DNA from: JBBRHQ01 sp963781345
GTDB taxonomy: Bacteria; Actinomycetota; Thermoleophilia; Solirubrobacterales; 70-9
DNA length: 64,000 nt
Direction of reading: 5' to 3'
Assembly (NCBI GenBank): GCA_963781345.1
Contig: CAWAFQ010000014.1
Location: 739,283 to 803,282, forward strand
Below are positions 16,875 through 26,073 of this stretch, piece after piece. A program made the translations under genes and the position numbers. Positions within the stretch are counted from its first letter, which is position 1. The number at the start of each line of letters is the position of its first letter. Under the pieces are notes generated by a model, which saw only the letters and a program-made list of their open reading frames with translations, searched no databases and was not told the origin of the DNA.

Positions 16875-18023
16875 ATGGCCGGGCAGCGCCTGCACTCGAT
16901 GGATGCCCTGCGGGCCTCGACGATGCTGCTGTTGGTCCCCGCCCACGCGGCGATCCTGCTCTCGGTGAACGGCCACGGAGGGGCTTGGTCGAGTGCCGTG
17001 CTCTGGGTCATCCACGTCTTCCGCCTACCGCTGTTCTTCGCGATGGGTGGCCTCTTCGGGGTGCTGCTGGCACGACGTGACGGGCTCGCCCGGGCAACTC
17101 GCAACCGGCTCCTCCGAGTCGGTCTGCCGCTCGCGGTCGGGGTCATCACCCTCGTCCCCATCTATGGCGCCCTCGCCAACGCGACCGGCGTCGCGATCAC
17201 CGCTGACGGAAACCCGGCCTACGTGCTGCCACTTGCGCCGTCCTACCTCTGGTTCCTCTGGTATCTGGCGATCCTCTACGCCGCCGCGGGTCTGTGCTCC
17301 GCGCTCGCGCCGCGCCTGACCCGGCGCTTCGGGACGGCGCTGGTTGCGGCCCTGCGTCGATCGCCTGGGGTCCTCGCCGCGGTCCTTGGCACCGCCGCCG
17401 TCCTCTGGCCCAACCCGGAGTGGCAAACGCCGCCGCCGGCAGGCTTCACGCCCGATCTACCGATCCTCGGCTACTACGCGATCTTCTTCTGCTTCGGCTG
17501 TGCCCTTGCCACCAACCCAGGGCTGCCGCGGGCGATGGAGCGCAACGGCTGGCGCTGGTTCGGCGCTGCGGCGATCGTGGCGGTGCCCGCCGCGCTCCTC
17601 TACTCACTCCACAACGAGGGAGGGAGCGGCGCCCCGACGGCCCTCCACGCCGCGGCGCTCCTGCTCCTCGCGGCGGCGACCTGGACCTCGCTGTTCGCGC
17701 TGATCGGACTTGCCCGCCGCTACCTCAGCGCCAGGCCCCACCCGGGCATTCGCTACATCGCCGACTCGTCCTACTGGATCTACCTAACCCACCTGCAGGT
17801 GATGGTCCTGGTCATGGCGGTGCTGCTGAAGACGATGCTCCCAACCGCCGCCCTGTTCGGCCTGATCGTCTCGATCACATGCGCGGTGACCCTTGCGATG
17901 TACGCGGCGCTGGTGCGCTACTCGTTCATCGGCTGGGTCCTGCACGGCCCGCGCCGTCGACCCACCCCCGCGCCCGTGGGGAGCCTCACTCGGCCAGCAG
18001 CGGCAGCATCGCCCCCAGCTTGA
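16875..18023 (+). CDS. acyltransferase family 3 membrane protein
   Basis: A 382-residue integral membrane protein of the OafA/OpgC-like acyltransferase 3 family, with about ten hydrophobic helices. The N-terminal motif RLHSMDALRASTMLLLVPAHA contains the LDxLR-like and conserved His features of the family. FRLPLFFAMGGLFG and SYWIYLTHLQ are further hallmarks. These enzymes move acyl groups from cytoplasmic donors onto lipids or polysaccharides outside the membrane; the acceptor is unknown. It is not a known men enzyme. Its 3' end overlaps the convergent menF by 38 bp. Confidence 0.85.
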   Translation: MAGQRLHSMDALRASTMLLLVPAHAAILLSVNGHGGAWSSAVLWVIHVFRLPLFFAMGGLFGVLLARRDGLARATRNRLLRVGLPLAVGVITLVPIYGALANATGVAITADGNPAYVLPLAPSYLWFLWYLAILYAAAGLCSALAPRLTRRFGTALVAALRRSPGVLAAVLGTAAVLWPNPEWQTPPPAGFTPDLPILGYYAIFFCFGCALATNPGLPRAMERNGWRWFGAAAIVAVPAALLYSLHNEGGSGAPTALHAAALLLLAAATWTSLFALIGLARRYLSARPHPGIRYIADSSYWIYLTHLQVMVLVMAVLLKTMLPTAALFGLIVSITCAVTLAMYAALVRYSFIGWVLHGPRRRPTPAPVGSLTRPAAAASPPA

Positions 18024-19389
18024 CCTCGGTCTCGGCCAGCTCAGCCGCCGGGTCGGAGCCGGAGACGACGCCGACGCCGGCGTAGAGATGGGCGTCGCGA
18101 TCGCGAAGCAGGGCGCTGCGAAGGGCGACGCAGAACTCGCCGTCCTCGGTCGCGTCCATCCAGCCGACGGGGCCCGCGTACCAGCCGCGGTCGACGCCCT
18201 CGAGGTCGGCGATCACCCGCGCGGCGCCGGGCCAGGGCTCTCCCCCGACCGCCGGTGTCGGATGCAGCAGACCGGCCAGCTCGATCGCCGAGTGGGGATC
18301 GGCCATCTGCGCGATCACCGGCGTCGCCAGGTGCTGGATGTTCGCCACCTTGATGATCTCCGGCTCGGCGGCGGCTTCCACCCAGACGGAGTGCGGCCGC
18401 AGGGCGCGGACGATCCGGCGCACGACTATCTCCTGCTCGCGTCGGTCCTTCTCGCTGCGAAGAAGCTGCTCGGCGAGGTGGTCGTCGACGGCAGGATCGG
18501 AACTGCGCCTGGTCGAGCCGGCGAGCCCGACGCTGGAGACCGACGCCCCCGATCGCCGCACCAGCAGCTCCGGCGAGGCGCCGACGAAGGCTGCCTCGGG
18601 GGTGCCACAGCAGAAGCAGAAGCACGAGGGGAAGAGCTCCCTCACGGCAGCGAACAGCGCGCCGGGGTCGTGGGCTGACGGCGCCCTCACCACAACCTCG
18701 CGCGCCAGCACCACCTTGCTGATCTCCCCCCTCTCGATCCGCTCGACCGCGGCGCTGACCGCCGCCTCGAACTCGACCGGGGGGCGGCCACTGCGGACCT
18801 CGGGACGCCCGATCAGGTGCGGCTCGAGCATCGGAATGGAATCGCCGCGAAGGCCGGCCAGCCGGCGGCGGGCACGTTCGGCGGCTGCGCCCGGATCGAT
18901 GCCCGGCTGCCAGAGGGAGTTGAGGGTCAGGTGGGTGCGACCGGCGCTTCGGCACAGCGACACCTCGGGCAGGTTCATCGAGGCCGGGTGAAACGAGGAC
19001 CAGGTCGGCGACCCGCCACCGGAATCGGCGAAGGCGAAGCCGCCGGTCCAGGTTGGGCCCGCGCCCGGGGGTAGCCCCTCGACGCCGCTGGAGATCGCGT
19101 CGCCGCTGATCTCGAGGCAGGCGCGGGCAACGTCCTCGAAGCGGCCGGCGCCCCGCGAGACGGCCTCGTGGACACTGCCGAGGGCCGCCAGCGCGAAATC
19201 GCGGTCGCCCTGCTCCCAGCAGAACCAGCGATCGGTGGCGAGGCGGGAGGCGAAGACCAGCGCCGAGGGATCCTCTTCGGAAACCTCGACGGTGACGCTG
19301 ACCAGGGTCCGCCTGCCCGCCGACGCCGCCCGCTCGAGCCCCGCCGCCAGCTCGGCAAGCACCGCCTCGGTGTCGAGCGCCGCTGTCAC
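17986..19389 (-). CDS. menF: isochorismate synthase
   Basis: Chorismate-utilising enzyme of 467 residues that makes isochorismate for MenD. The C-terminal half holds the ADC-synthase fold with RGEISKVVLAREV (catalytic Lys), SPELLVRRSG, GLAGSTRR, and LHPTPAVGGEPWPGA. The GWYAGPVGWMD segment and final SGSDPAAELAETEVKLG are typical of MenF/EntC. The N-terminal half is variable. The GTG start at 19389 is 13 bases after the ilvN stop, so menF is probably the last gene of the transcript containing ilvB and ilvN. Confidence 0.94.
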   Translation of the reverse strand: MTAALDTEAVLAELAAGLERAASAGRRTLVSVTVEVSEEDPSALVFASRLATDRWFCWEQGDRDFALAALGSVHEAVSRGAGRFEDVARACLEISGDAISSGVEGLPPGAGPTWTGGFAFADSGGGSPTWSSFHPASMNLPEVSLCRSAGRTHLTLNSLWQPGIDPGAAAERARRRLAGLRGDSIPMLEPHLIGRPEVRSGRPPVEFEAAVSAAVERIERGEISKVVLAREVVVRAPSAHDPGALFAAVRELFPSCFCFCCGTPEAAFVGASPELLVRRSGASVSSVGLAGSTRRSSDPAVDDHLAEQLLRSEKDRREQEIVVRRIVRALRPHSVWVEAAAEPEIIKVANIQHLATPVIAQMADPHSAIELAGLLHPTPAVGGEPWPGAARVIADLEGVDRGWYAGPVGWMDATEDGEFCVALRSALLRDRDAHLYAGVGVVSGSDPAAELAETEVKLGAMLPLLAE

Positions 19390-19402
19390 GTGCGCGTGCG
19401 GC

Positions 19403-19948
19403 TCAGTCGCCGCCGCGGGCGATCGCGATCTCGCCGGTGCGGACCATCTCGACCAGGCCGTGGGGGCGGATCATCCGCTCGAATGCCTCGACCTTGTCCG
19501 CCGAGCCGGTCACCTCGATCGTCATCGTCCGCCTCGATATGTCGACGATCTTGGCCCGGAAGATCTCGGCGAACTGCATGATCTCGGCCCGGTTCTCGAC
19601 CGCCGCGGTGACCTTGAACAGGGCCATCTCCCGAGCGATCGTCTCCTCGGGCTCCATGTCGCGGATCTTGAGGACGTTGATGAGCTTGTGAAGCTGCTTG
19701 GTGACCTGGTCGATCGGGTGGACGGCGCCGTCGAGGGTCAGCGTCACCCTCGAGATGTCGGGATCATCCGTCGGGCCGACCGCAAGGGTGTCGATGTTGA
19801 AGCCGCGGCGCGCGAAGAGGCCGGCGATCCGCGCCAGCACGCCGGGGCGGTTCTCGACCAGGATCGAGAGCACGTGCTTGCGCCCGCTCAGCGCCCCCGG
19901 GACCCGCAGGTCCTCGAGCTTGACGAGGTCGGGAGTGCCGGCTTCCAC
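19403..19948 (-). CDS. ilvN: acetolactate synthase small (regulatory) subunit
   Basis: Regulatory partner of IlvB, which it activates and renders sensitive to valine. The 181-residue chain has an N-terminal ACT domain (LSILVENRPGVLARIAGLFARRGFNIDTLAV) and a C-terminal ALS_ss_C domain (EIFRAKIVDISRRTMTIEVTGS). The GTG at 19948 is preferred because GGAGCAGGG precedes it; an in-frame TTG at 19984 would add 12 residues. It lies 115 bp downstream of ilvB with a strong hairpin at the ilvB stop, and is followed by menF. Confidence 0.94.
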   Translation of the reverse strand: MEAGTPDLVKLEDLRVPGALSGRKHVLSILVENRPGVLARIAGLFARRGFNIDTLAVGPTDDPDISRVTLTLDGAVHPIDQVTKQLHKLINVLKIRDMEPEETIAREMALFKVTAAVENRAEIMQFAEIFRAKIVDISRRTMTIEVTGSADKVEAFERMIRPHGLVEMVRTGEIAIARGGD

Positions 19949-20046
19949 TAGCCCTGCTCCGTTGAGGATAACCCGCGTGACCAAGCAGATCGAGGATGCG
20001 GGGAGCGAAGCGTGCTCTGCACGTGAGCGCCCGAAGACGAAGATAT

Positions 20047-20092
20047 GCGCCGCGGCACGCGGGTCATCCCACCATGTCCCGTGCCGCGGCGC
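20047..20092 (-). repeat. 13-bp hairpin with 20-base loop over the ilvB stop codon
   Basis: GCGCCGCGGCACG (20047-20059) pairs perfectly with 20080-20092 around a 20-base loop that contains the ilvB stop codon (20064-20066). The inner eight stem pairs are identical to those of hairpin element 1 at 12988-13023. It may attenuate ilvN-menF expression or protect the ilvB mRNA end. Confidence 0.65.
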
Positions 20093-21743
20093 CGGCCGGG
20101 ATCATCGGGTAGCAGTTCTCAGCCGGTGAGACGCGGACGTCGAGCAGCGCCGGACCATCGACCTCGAGTGCCGTGGCCATCATCTCCTCGAGGTCGGCGG
20201 CGTCTTCGCAGCGCATGCCGGTCGCCCCGAAGGCCTCGGCCAGCTTGACCCAGTCAGGGCTCGGGCCCAGCTCGACCGAGCTGTAGCGGCCATCCCAGAA
20301 GAGCTCCTGCCACTGGCGGACCATCCCCATGTAGCCGTTGTTCATGAGGAAGACCTTGACCGGGATGTTCTGGTGCACGGCGGTCGCCAGCTCCTGGCAG
20401 TTCATCACCAGGCTGCCGTCGCCGGCGAGACAGACGACCTCCTCCTCCGGGCAGGCGACCTTTGCCCCGATCGCGGCTGGAAGGCCGAAGCCCATCGTCC
20501 CGAGGCCACCTGAGTTGATCCAGCGCCGCGGCTTCTCGAAGCCGTAGTACTGAGCCGCCCACATCTGGTGCTGGCCGACGTCGGAGGTGATGATCGCGTC
20601 GCCACCGGTGGCGCGGTGCATCGCCTCGACCATGAACTGCGGCTTGATCTCGGCGCCCTCGCCCTCGTCGTAGCGCAGCGGGTACTCCTGCTGCCAGGCG
20701 CGGATCTGCTTCCACCATCCGTCGAGGCGGGAGGAGTCGGTCTGCAGCGCACGGTACTCGCGCGTCAGCGCCGGGATCACGTGCTTGGCGTCACCGACGA
20801 TCGGGATGTGGGCGGGGATGTTCTTGGATATCTCAGCCGGATCGACGTCGATGTGGACGAACTTCGCGCGCGGGGCGAACTCGGAGAGCTTGCCCGTGAT
20901 GCGGTCGTCGAAACGGGCGCCGATGGCGACGATCAGATCGGCGTTGTCCATCGCGTAGTTGGCGGTACGGGTGCCGTGCATCCCGAGCATCCCAAGCCAG
21001 TGATCGTGGCTCGCCGGGAAAGCGCCCAGCCCCATCAGCGTCGAGGTGACCGGGAAGCCCGCGGTCAGGCAGAGCTCGCGCAGCTCTTCCGAGGCATTGG
21101 CGTTGATCACTCCGCCCCCGGTGTAGAAGACCGGGCGCCTGGCGTTCGCGAGCGCCTTGGCTGCGATCCGGACCTGCTTTATATTGCCGTCGGTCGAGGG
21201 CTTGTAGCCGGAGAGCTCGACCGGGTCGGTGCGCGGCTCGTACTCGATATCGGCGCGCGAGAGGTCCTGCGGCACGTCGATCAGGACCGGGCCGGGACGA
21301 CCGGTCGAGGCGACGTGGAACGCCTCGTGCACGTACATGGGGATCTGGCGCGGATCGGTCACCTGGAAGGAGTGCTTGACGAAGGGAAGCGTCGCGCCAA
21401 GCACGTCGGCCTCCTGGAAGCCGTCGGTTCCGATCAGCTCGGTGCGGACCTGCCCGGTGACGAAGACGGTCGGAACCGAGTCCATCATCGCGTCGGCGAT
21501 CGCCGTGACGAGGTTGGTGGCCCCGGGCCCCGAGGTCGCGAAGGCGACTCCGACCCGTCCCGATGCCTTCGCGTAGCCCTCGGCGGCATGGCCACCGCCC
21601 TGCTCGTGACGGACCTGGATGTGGCGCACGTCGGCGTCTACGAGGGCGTCGTAGGTGGGAAGATTTGCGCCGCCGGGTATCCCGAAGATGTGCTCGACAC
21701 CCTCGGCCTTCAGCGACTCCATCAGTGCATCGGCGGCTCTCAT
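20064..21743 (-). CDS. ilvB: acetolactate synthase large (catalytic) subunit
   Basis: ThDP- and FAD-dependent enzyme of 559 residues that forms 2-acetolactate or 2-aceto-2-hydroxybutyrate. The catalytic Glu region is HIQVRHEQGGGHAAEGYAKA; FAD-domain motifs follow. The ThDP motif is GDGSLVMNCQELATA with NNGYMGMVRQWQELFW. The C-terminal loop resembles the herbicide-sensitive form. The ATG at 21743 is clear. Upstream on the same strand lies the sulfoquinovose-synthase-like gene (68 bp gap with a hairpin), downstream ilvN and menF. Confidence 0.97.
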   Translation of the reverse strand: MRAADALMESLKAEGVEHIFGIPGGANLPTYDALVDADVRHIQVRHEQGGGHAAEGYAKASGRVGVAFATSGPGATNLVTAIADAMMDSVPTVFVTGQVRTELIGTDGFQEADVLGATLPFVKHSFQVTDPRQIPMYVHEAFHVASTGRPGPVLIDVPQDLSRADIEYEPRTDPVELSGYKPSTDGNIKQVRIAAKALANARRPVFYTGGGVINANASEELRELCLTAGFPVTSTLMGLGAFPASHDHWLGMLGMHGTRTANYAMDNADLIVAIGARFDDRITGKLSEFAPRAKFVHIDVDPAEISKNIPAHIPIVGDAKHVIPALTREYRALQTDSSRLDGWWKQIRAWQQEYPLRYDEGEGAEIKPQFMVEAMHRATGGDAIITSDVGQHQMWAAQYYGFEKPRRWINSGGLGTMGFGLPAAIGAKVACPEEEVVCLAGDGSLVMNCQELATAVHQNIPVKVFLMNNGYMGMVRQWQELFWDGRYSSVELGPSPDWVKLAEAFGATGMRCEDAADLEEMMATALEVDGPALLDVRVSPAENCYPMIPAGAAARDMVG

Positions 21744-21771
21744 CAGGACTGGCGATGGTAGCAGCGGCCAA

Positions 21772-21806
21772 CCGCCGGCCCAGCAGGGGTTTCCGGGCTC
21801 CGGCGG
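21772..21806 (-). promoter_or_regulatory. hairpin in the ilvB leader
   Basis: CCGCCGGCCC (21772-21781) pairs with 21795-21806 apart from a 2-base bulge. It lies in the 68-bp gap before ilvB and after the sulfoquinovose-synthase-like gene. It may be a terminator of that gene or an attenuator; no leader peptide was identified. Confidence 0.35.
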
Positions 21807-21811
21807 TCCCT

Positions 21812-22990
21812 CTACTCGCTCGCCGAAGGGGAGCGAAGAAGGGGGTTCCAGCGGGTGTGCGGATCAATCGCCTCGCGGATCACACGCTCGCGGTGGCGCT
21901 CGATCGCGTGCAGCATCGACTCGACCAGCTCGTCGCCGAGAAGGGTCGGCTCGAGGCCGAGATCGAGCAGCTTCGTGTGGGTCGCGTTGTAGTAGTGCTC
22001 CTCGAGCTCGACGCGCGGATTGTCGTAGTGGCTGATCTCGACCCTGTAGTTGAGGTGCTCGCCCGCGTGCTGGACAAGCTCCGCGATCTGCTCGACCGAG
22101 AACTGCTCGGTGAACTGGTTGAAGACCCGGTACTCGCCGGCGTCGGCCGGATTGGCTACGGCTAGCTCGACGCACTGGATCGTGTCCCTGATATTGAGGA
22201 AGCCCCGCGTCTGCCCACCGCTGCCGTAGACGGTCAGCGGATGCCCGATCACCGCCTGCAGGCAGAAGCGGTTGAGCACGGTGCCGAAGATCTCGTCGTA
22301 GTCGAAGCGGGTGAGGAGACGCTCGTCGCGGGCGGTCTCCTCAGTCTCGATGCCGTAGACGACACCCTGGTTGAGGTCGGTCGCCCGTAGCCCCCATATC
22401 CGGCAGGCGAAGTGGATGTTGGTCGAGTCGTGGACCTTGGAGCAGTGATACAGCGACCCGGGGAGCTTCGGGAACGGCAGCGTGTCGCGGCGGCCCTTGT
22501 GCTCGATCTCGATGAAGCCTTCCTCGATGTCGATGTTCGGCGTCCCGTACTCGCCCATCGTCCCAAGCTTGACCAGGTGGCAGTCGGGCACGTGGTCGCG
22601 CATCGAGAAGAGCAGGTTCAGCGTCCCGATCACGTTCGTCTGCTGGGTCTCGACCGCCCGCTCGCGGGAAATCATCGAGTAGGGAGCCGATGGCTGCTCT
22701 CCGTAGTGGATGACAGCGTCGGGGCGCGTCTCGGCGACGACCTCGTCGAGGAAATCCCCGTCTTCGACCGAGCCGACGTAGCGGCGGATGCGGTCCCCGG
22801 AGATCTCATGCCAGGCGGCTACCCGCTCTTCGAGGCTGCGAATCGGAGTCAGGGAGTCGGTCCCGTGCTCCTGGTGCCAGCGGCGGCGAGAGAAGTTGTC
22901 GACGACGGAGACCTCGTGGCCGCGAGCCGAGAACCTCAGGGCCGTCGGCCAACCCAGATAGCCGTCGCCCCCGAGAATGAGAACGCGCAT
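21812..22990 (-). CDS. NAD-dependent epimerase/dehydratase, UDP-sulfoquinovose synthase-like
   Basis: Extended-SDR protein of 392 residues. The N-terminus VLILGGDGYLGWPTALRF, then GEQPSAPYSMIS, LGTMGEYGTPNIDIEEG and the YHCSK catalytic pair are the signature of the SQD1/Agl3 group, which adds sulfite to UDP-glucose to give UDP-sulfoquinovose. This activity would supply a sulfolipid or sulfated glycan headgroup; related family members may do other chemistry. The frame is open to 23056 but the ATG at 22990 begins the Rossmann fold. A TACCCT hexamer 9 bases upstream suggests a leaderless mRNA. It is divergent from the glycosyltransferase genes. Confidence 0.82.
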   Translation of the reverse strand: MRVLILGGDGYLGWPTALRFSARGHEVSVVDNFSRRRWHQEHGTDSLTPIRSLEERVAAWHEISGDRIRRYVGSVEDGDFLDEVVAETRPDAVIHYGEQPSAPYSMISRERAVETQQTNVIGTLNLLFSMRDHVPDCHLVKLGTMGEYGTPNIDIEEGFIEIEHKGRRDTLPFPKLPGSLYHCSKVHDSTNIHFACRIWGLRATDLNQGVVYGIETEETARDERLLTRFDYDEIFGTVLNRFCLQAVIGHPLTVYGSGGQTRGFLNIRDTIQCVELAVANPADAGEYRVFNQFTEQFSVEQIAELVQHAGEHLNYRVEISHYDNPRVELEEHYYNATHTKLLDLGLEPTLLGDELVESMLHAIERHRERVIREAIDPHTRWNPLLRSPSASE

Positions 22991-22999
22991 GGTCGCGGC

Positions 23000-23005
23000 A
23001 GGGTA
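23000..23005 (-). promoter_or_regulatory. -10 hexamer TACCCT of the sulfoquinovose-synthase-like gene
   Basis: TACCCT is 9 bases before the ATG at 22990 with no ribosome site between. Confidence 0.4.
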
Positions 23006-23021
23006 GCGGAGTCGCCGCCGG

Positions 23022-24515
23022 GTGGACGTGCTGACCCGGTCAACCGCGAATACCATCTCAGAGGTGCTCTCGGGCGCCGAACAGAGCCGCTCACGCGCGC
23101 GGCTTGCCGCACTTGCGGTGATCCTCCTCGCCGGCCTCGCCCTGCGGGTGGGCTACGCCTGGAATCCCTACGAACCGCAGGTGCTCGACGCCCGGGCCTA
23201 TGCGCGGATCGCTCGCTCAATAGACGAGGACGGGGCATTCGCCCAGCGTGGCGACTTCGCCCCCTCCGACGTGCAGCCGGCTAGCAACTACTCCCCGGGC
23301 CTGCCGCTGGCGGTTGGCGGCCTCTACCGGTTGACGGGTGGCGTTGACACCAGGCTCGCGCGGGTCGTGCTGGCGCTGGTGGCGTCGCTCTCGGTGCTGT
23401 TCGCCTATCTCATCGGCCGCCGGCTCTCGGGCCCGGACGCGGGGCTGATCGGGGCGGCGGCGCTCGCCGTTTACCCGGCCTTTCTCGAGTACGGCGGGAT
23501 GCTGATGACCGAGCCGCTCGGCGCGACGCTGATCTCGGGGTCGGTGTTGGCGATGCTGCGCGCCGCCGACGCCCCGGGCGCGGCCCGCTGGCTCGGCCCG
23601 GGACTCCTGCTCGGGGCGACGGCGATGGTGCGGCCCGAGTACCTCGCGATCGCCCTGCTGCTGGCGGTCGCCGTCTTCGCCCGCGGCTCCCCGCGAGGCC
23701 GCGGCCCGGCGCTGGCGAATGCGGCGGCCCTGCTCGCCGGCGTCGCGATCGTGGTCGCGCCGTGGACCGCCCGCAACCTGATCGTGCTCGACCGCTTCGT
23801 GCCGATCTCGACGGGAGGCGGCCAGGTTCTCTTCGCCGGCACCTACCTGCCCTCCGGGGGTGATCCGCAGCGGGTCGGGCAGGAGGTGCTCGCCCGAAAC
23901 CCCGCAGTGCGACGTGAGCTCCTGAGCGCAGGCCCGGTCCCCGGTCCAGTGGGCACCGCGCCGCGCATCCTGCTCTCGCAGCGCCGTCCCCCGGGGGGCG
24001 CGGAGGGGCTGCAGGCGCTCTCGCAGCGCACCGTCGCGGAGAATCCGCCGACGCTGGAGCGGATCCTCGCCACCCTGGCCGCGCGGCGATACCCGGGGCT
24101 CGACAGCGACGTCGCCCTCGCCCGCATGGGCAAGGACCAGCTCTGGCGCGACATCAGCGAGGAGCCCTGGCGCTACACCGGTTTCCTCACCAGCAAACTC
24201 TCGCTGATGTGGCTTCACGGCCCGCGCCCGGTGATGCACGAGCCCGCCTGGGCGCTGCTTCATTTCCTCCTGATCGGCTTCGGCGCCGTCGGCCTCGGGA
24301 TCCTGATCGCGCGCAGGCGCTGGGAGGCAGCGGTGCTGGGAACCGTCCTGCTGGCGATAACCCTCGTAGGCCTCGTCCTGGTGGCCTCGCCGCGGCGGGT
24401 GCTTGTCGCGATTCCCCTGGTGGCGCCGCTCGCCGGATGCGGCCTTGCCTGGGCCATCGGCCAGGCGCGGACGCGGCTGGCGGAGCCCGGGCTCAAGCCG
24501 CGACCCTCGGGCTGA
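23022..24515 (+). CDS. GT39-like membrane glycosyltransferase (copy 1)
   Basis: A 497-residue polytopic membrane protein of the dolichyl-phosphate-mannose/ArnT-like superfamily. An N-terminal helix is followed by an extracytoplasmic loop with an acidic pair (LDARAYARIARSIDEDGAF), then about ten more helices. The segment PWTARNLIVLDRFVPISTGGG is shared almost exactly with the next gene (PWTVRNYIVLDRFVPLSTGGG). These enzymes transfer a sugar from a polyprenyl carrier. The start is uncertain: GTG at 23022 is the earliest, GTG at 23064 is possible. Confidence 0.8.
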   Translation: MDVLTRSTANTISEVLSGAEQSRSRARLAALAVILLAGLALRVGYAWNPYEPQVLDARAYARIARSIDEDGAFAQRGDFAPSDVQPASNYSPGLPLAVGGLYRLTGGVDTRLARVVLALVASLSVLFAYLIGRRLSGPDAGLIGAAALAVYPAFLEYGGMLMTEPLGATLISGSVLAMLRAADAPGAARWLGPGLLLGATAMVRPEYLAIALLLAVAVFARGSPRGRGPALANAAALLAGVAIVVAPWTARNLIVLDRFVPISTGGGQVLFAGTYLPSGGDPQRVGQEVLARNPAVRRELLSAGPVPGPVGTAPRILLSQRRPPGGAEGLQALSQRTVAENPPTLERILATLAARRYPGLDSDVALARMGKDQLWRDISEEPWRYTGFLTSKLSLMWLHGPRPVMHEPAWALLHFLLIGFGAVGLGILIARRRWEAAVLGTVLLAITLVGLVLVASPRRVLVAIPLVAPLAGCGLAWAIGQARTRLAEPGLKPRPSG

Positions 24516-24556
24516 GGACGATCCCCGCAGGCGGGCTCGGCCGGGGGTGGGTGATC

Positions 24557-24562
24557 TAGCCT
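24557..24562 (+). promoter_or_regulatory. -10 hexamer TAGCCT of GT39 copy 2, leaderless
   Basis: TAGCCT is 8 bases before the ATG at 24571. Confidence 0.45.
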
Positions 24563-24570
24563 GCCCGGTC

Positions 24571-25944
24571 ATGTCGAACCTCCTCGCCTCGGCAAGCGAG
24601 CGCATCCGCACGATCCCCGAGCGCCACGGGCGGCGCACGGTGGTCATCCTCGCCCTGATCCTTGTGGTCGGCTTCGTCCTGCGCGCCGACCGGGTCGTCA
24701 ACCCAATCGGGCTGCCCGGCGACGACGCCGCCGCCTACACCAACCTCGCCACCTCGCTCTATGAGGACGGCGCCTACGGCACCCCCGACTTCCAGAACAC
24801 CAGCGACTGGTCGCCCGGGGCGCCGCTCCTCTACGCCGCCTCCTTCTACGCGACCGGCGGGGCGCGGGAGGGCACGGTGCGGATCCTCAACACGATCCTC
24901 GGCTGCCTCGGGATCCTCGTCGTCTTCGCGCTCGGAGTGCGACTGGCCTCGCGGGCGACGGGGTTGGTGGCCGCCGCCGGGGTCGCCATCTACCCGCCGT
25001 TCATCCACAGCACCGGCGCCATCCTCAGCGAGCCGCCCGCGTTCTTCACGCTGCCGGCGGCGGTGCTCGCATTCCTCTGGGCCGACGAAAGGAGACAACC
25101 GGCCGCCTGGCTCCTGCCCGGGCTCCTCTTCGGCCTGACCGCGCTGATCCGCCCCGAGTACCTCCTCGTCGGGGTCGCCTTCGCCGTCCTCGCCCTGGTG
25201 CGGGAGTGGCGACGGCGCGGCTGGCGCAGCGGGGCGGCGGTGACGGCACTGCTGGTCCTCGCGTTCCTGCTTCCCGTCGTCCCCTGGACCGTCCGCAACT
25301 ACATCGTCCTCGACAGGTTCGTGCCGCTGTCGACGGGTGGCGGCAAGGCCCTCTACGTCGGCAGCTTCCTGCCCGCCGACGGCGACTACCAGCGGGTCAA
25401 GGCAATTCTGGTGAAGCGCTACCTCGGCCGCGACCTCGAGCCCGGCTCGGCTGCCCTCGACGCGGTCGACCCGGTTCCGCTCTTCAACCGGGTCGCGGCC
25501 CGCTACCCCGACCTGCCCCGCGACAGCGCCCTCGGCAAGATCGGCAAGCAGAACCTGCGCGACGAGATCGAGAGCCACCCGCTCGACTACGGCGCGATGC
25601 TGGCGCGGAAGGTCGCGCGGATGTGGGGCACCGGGGTAGGCCCGGCGATGGACTCAACGCTCGGGCGGATCGCCCAGCGGCTGCTGCTCGCGTTCGGCCT
25701 CGCCGGCCTCGCCCTGCTCGCCTGGCGGCGGCGCTGGGAGGCGATCGCCTTCGCGATCCCGATCACGACGATCACCGCTGTCGCCGCGGTCAGCCTCGCC
25801 GCCAACCGCCGCAACGAGATCCTGATGACGCTGGTGATCCCGCTGGCGGCGGTCGCGCTGACCACCGGCATCGGCTGGATCCGGGCGCGCTCGGGGGCCC
25901 GGCGGAGCGGCGGCGCGCCGGCCCAGGGCGGCGCCCAGCCCTAA
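24571..25944 (+). CDS. GT39-like membrane glycosyltransferase (copy 2)
   Basis: A 457-residue paralog of the gene at 23022, with the same layout of an N-terminal helix (about 24-42), an acidic external loop (LPGDDAAAYTNLATSLYEDGAYG), then multiple helices. The C-terminal 20 residues are Gly/Ala/Gln-rich. The frame is open from 24403, but the ATG at 24571 gives the expected N-terminus and has a leaderless promoter. The pair, with the GT2 at 26074 and the sulfoquinovose-synthase-like gene, suggests glycolipid or cell-wall glycan assembly. Confidence 0.82.
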   Translation: MSNLLASASERIRTIPERHGRRTVVILALILVVGFVLRADRVVNPIGLPGDDAAAYTNLATSLYEDGAYGTPDFQNTSDWSPGAPLLYAASFYATGGAREGTVRILNTILGCLGILVVFALGVRLASRATGLVAAAGVAIYPPFIHSTGAILSEPPAFFTLPAAVLAFLWADERRQPAAWLLPGLLFGLTALIRPEYLLVGVAFAVLALVREWRRRGWRSGAAVTALLVLAFLLPVVPWTVRNYIVLDRFVPLSTGGGKALYVGSFLPADGDYQRVKAILVKRYLGRDLEPGSAALDAVDPVPLFNRVAARYPDLPRDSALGKIGKQNLRDEIESHPLDYGAMLARKVARMWGTGVGPAMDSTLGRIAQRLLLAFGLAGLALLAWRRRWEAIAFAIPITTITAVAAVSLAANRRNEILMTLVIPLAAVALTTGIGWIRARSGARRSGGAPAQGGAQP

Positions 25945-26073
25945 CGGTGCGCGCCCGATCAGCGCACAGCGGCGCCCAATCCCAGGCGGGACCTGGGCTC
26001 AGGCTCCGCCTCGACCTATCCTCCATTCGCCCCGGGAGCGCCGGATGCGCCACGGGAACGCAGGCCGACGCCG

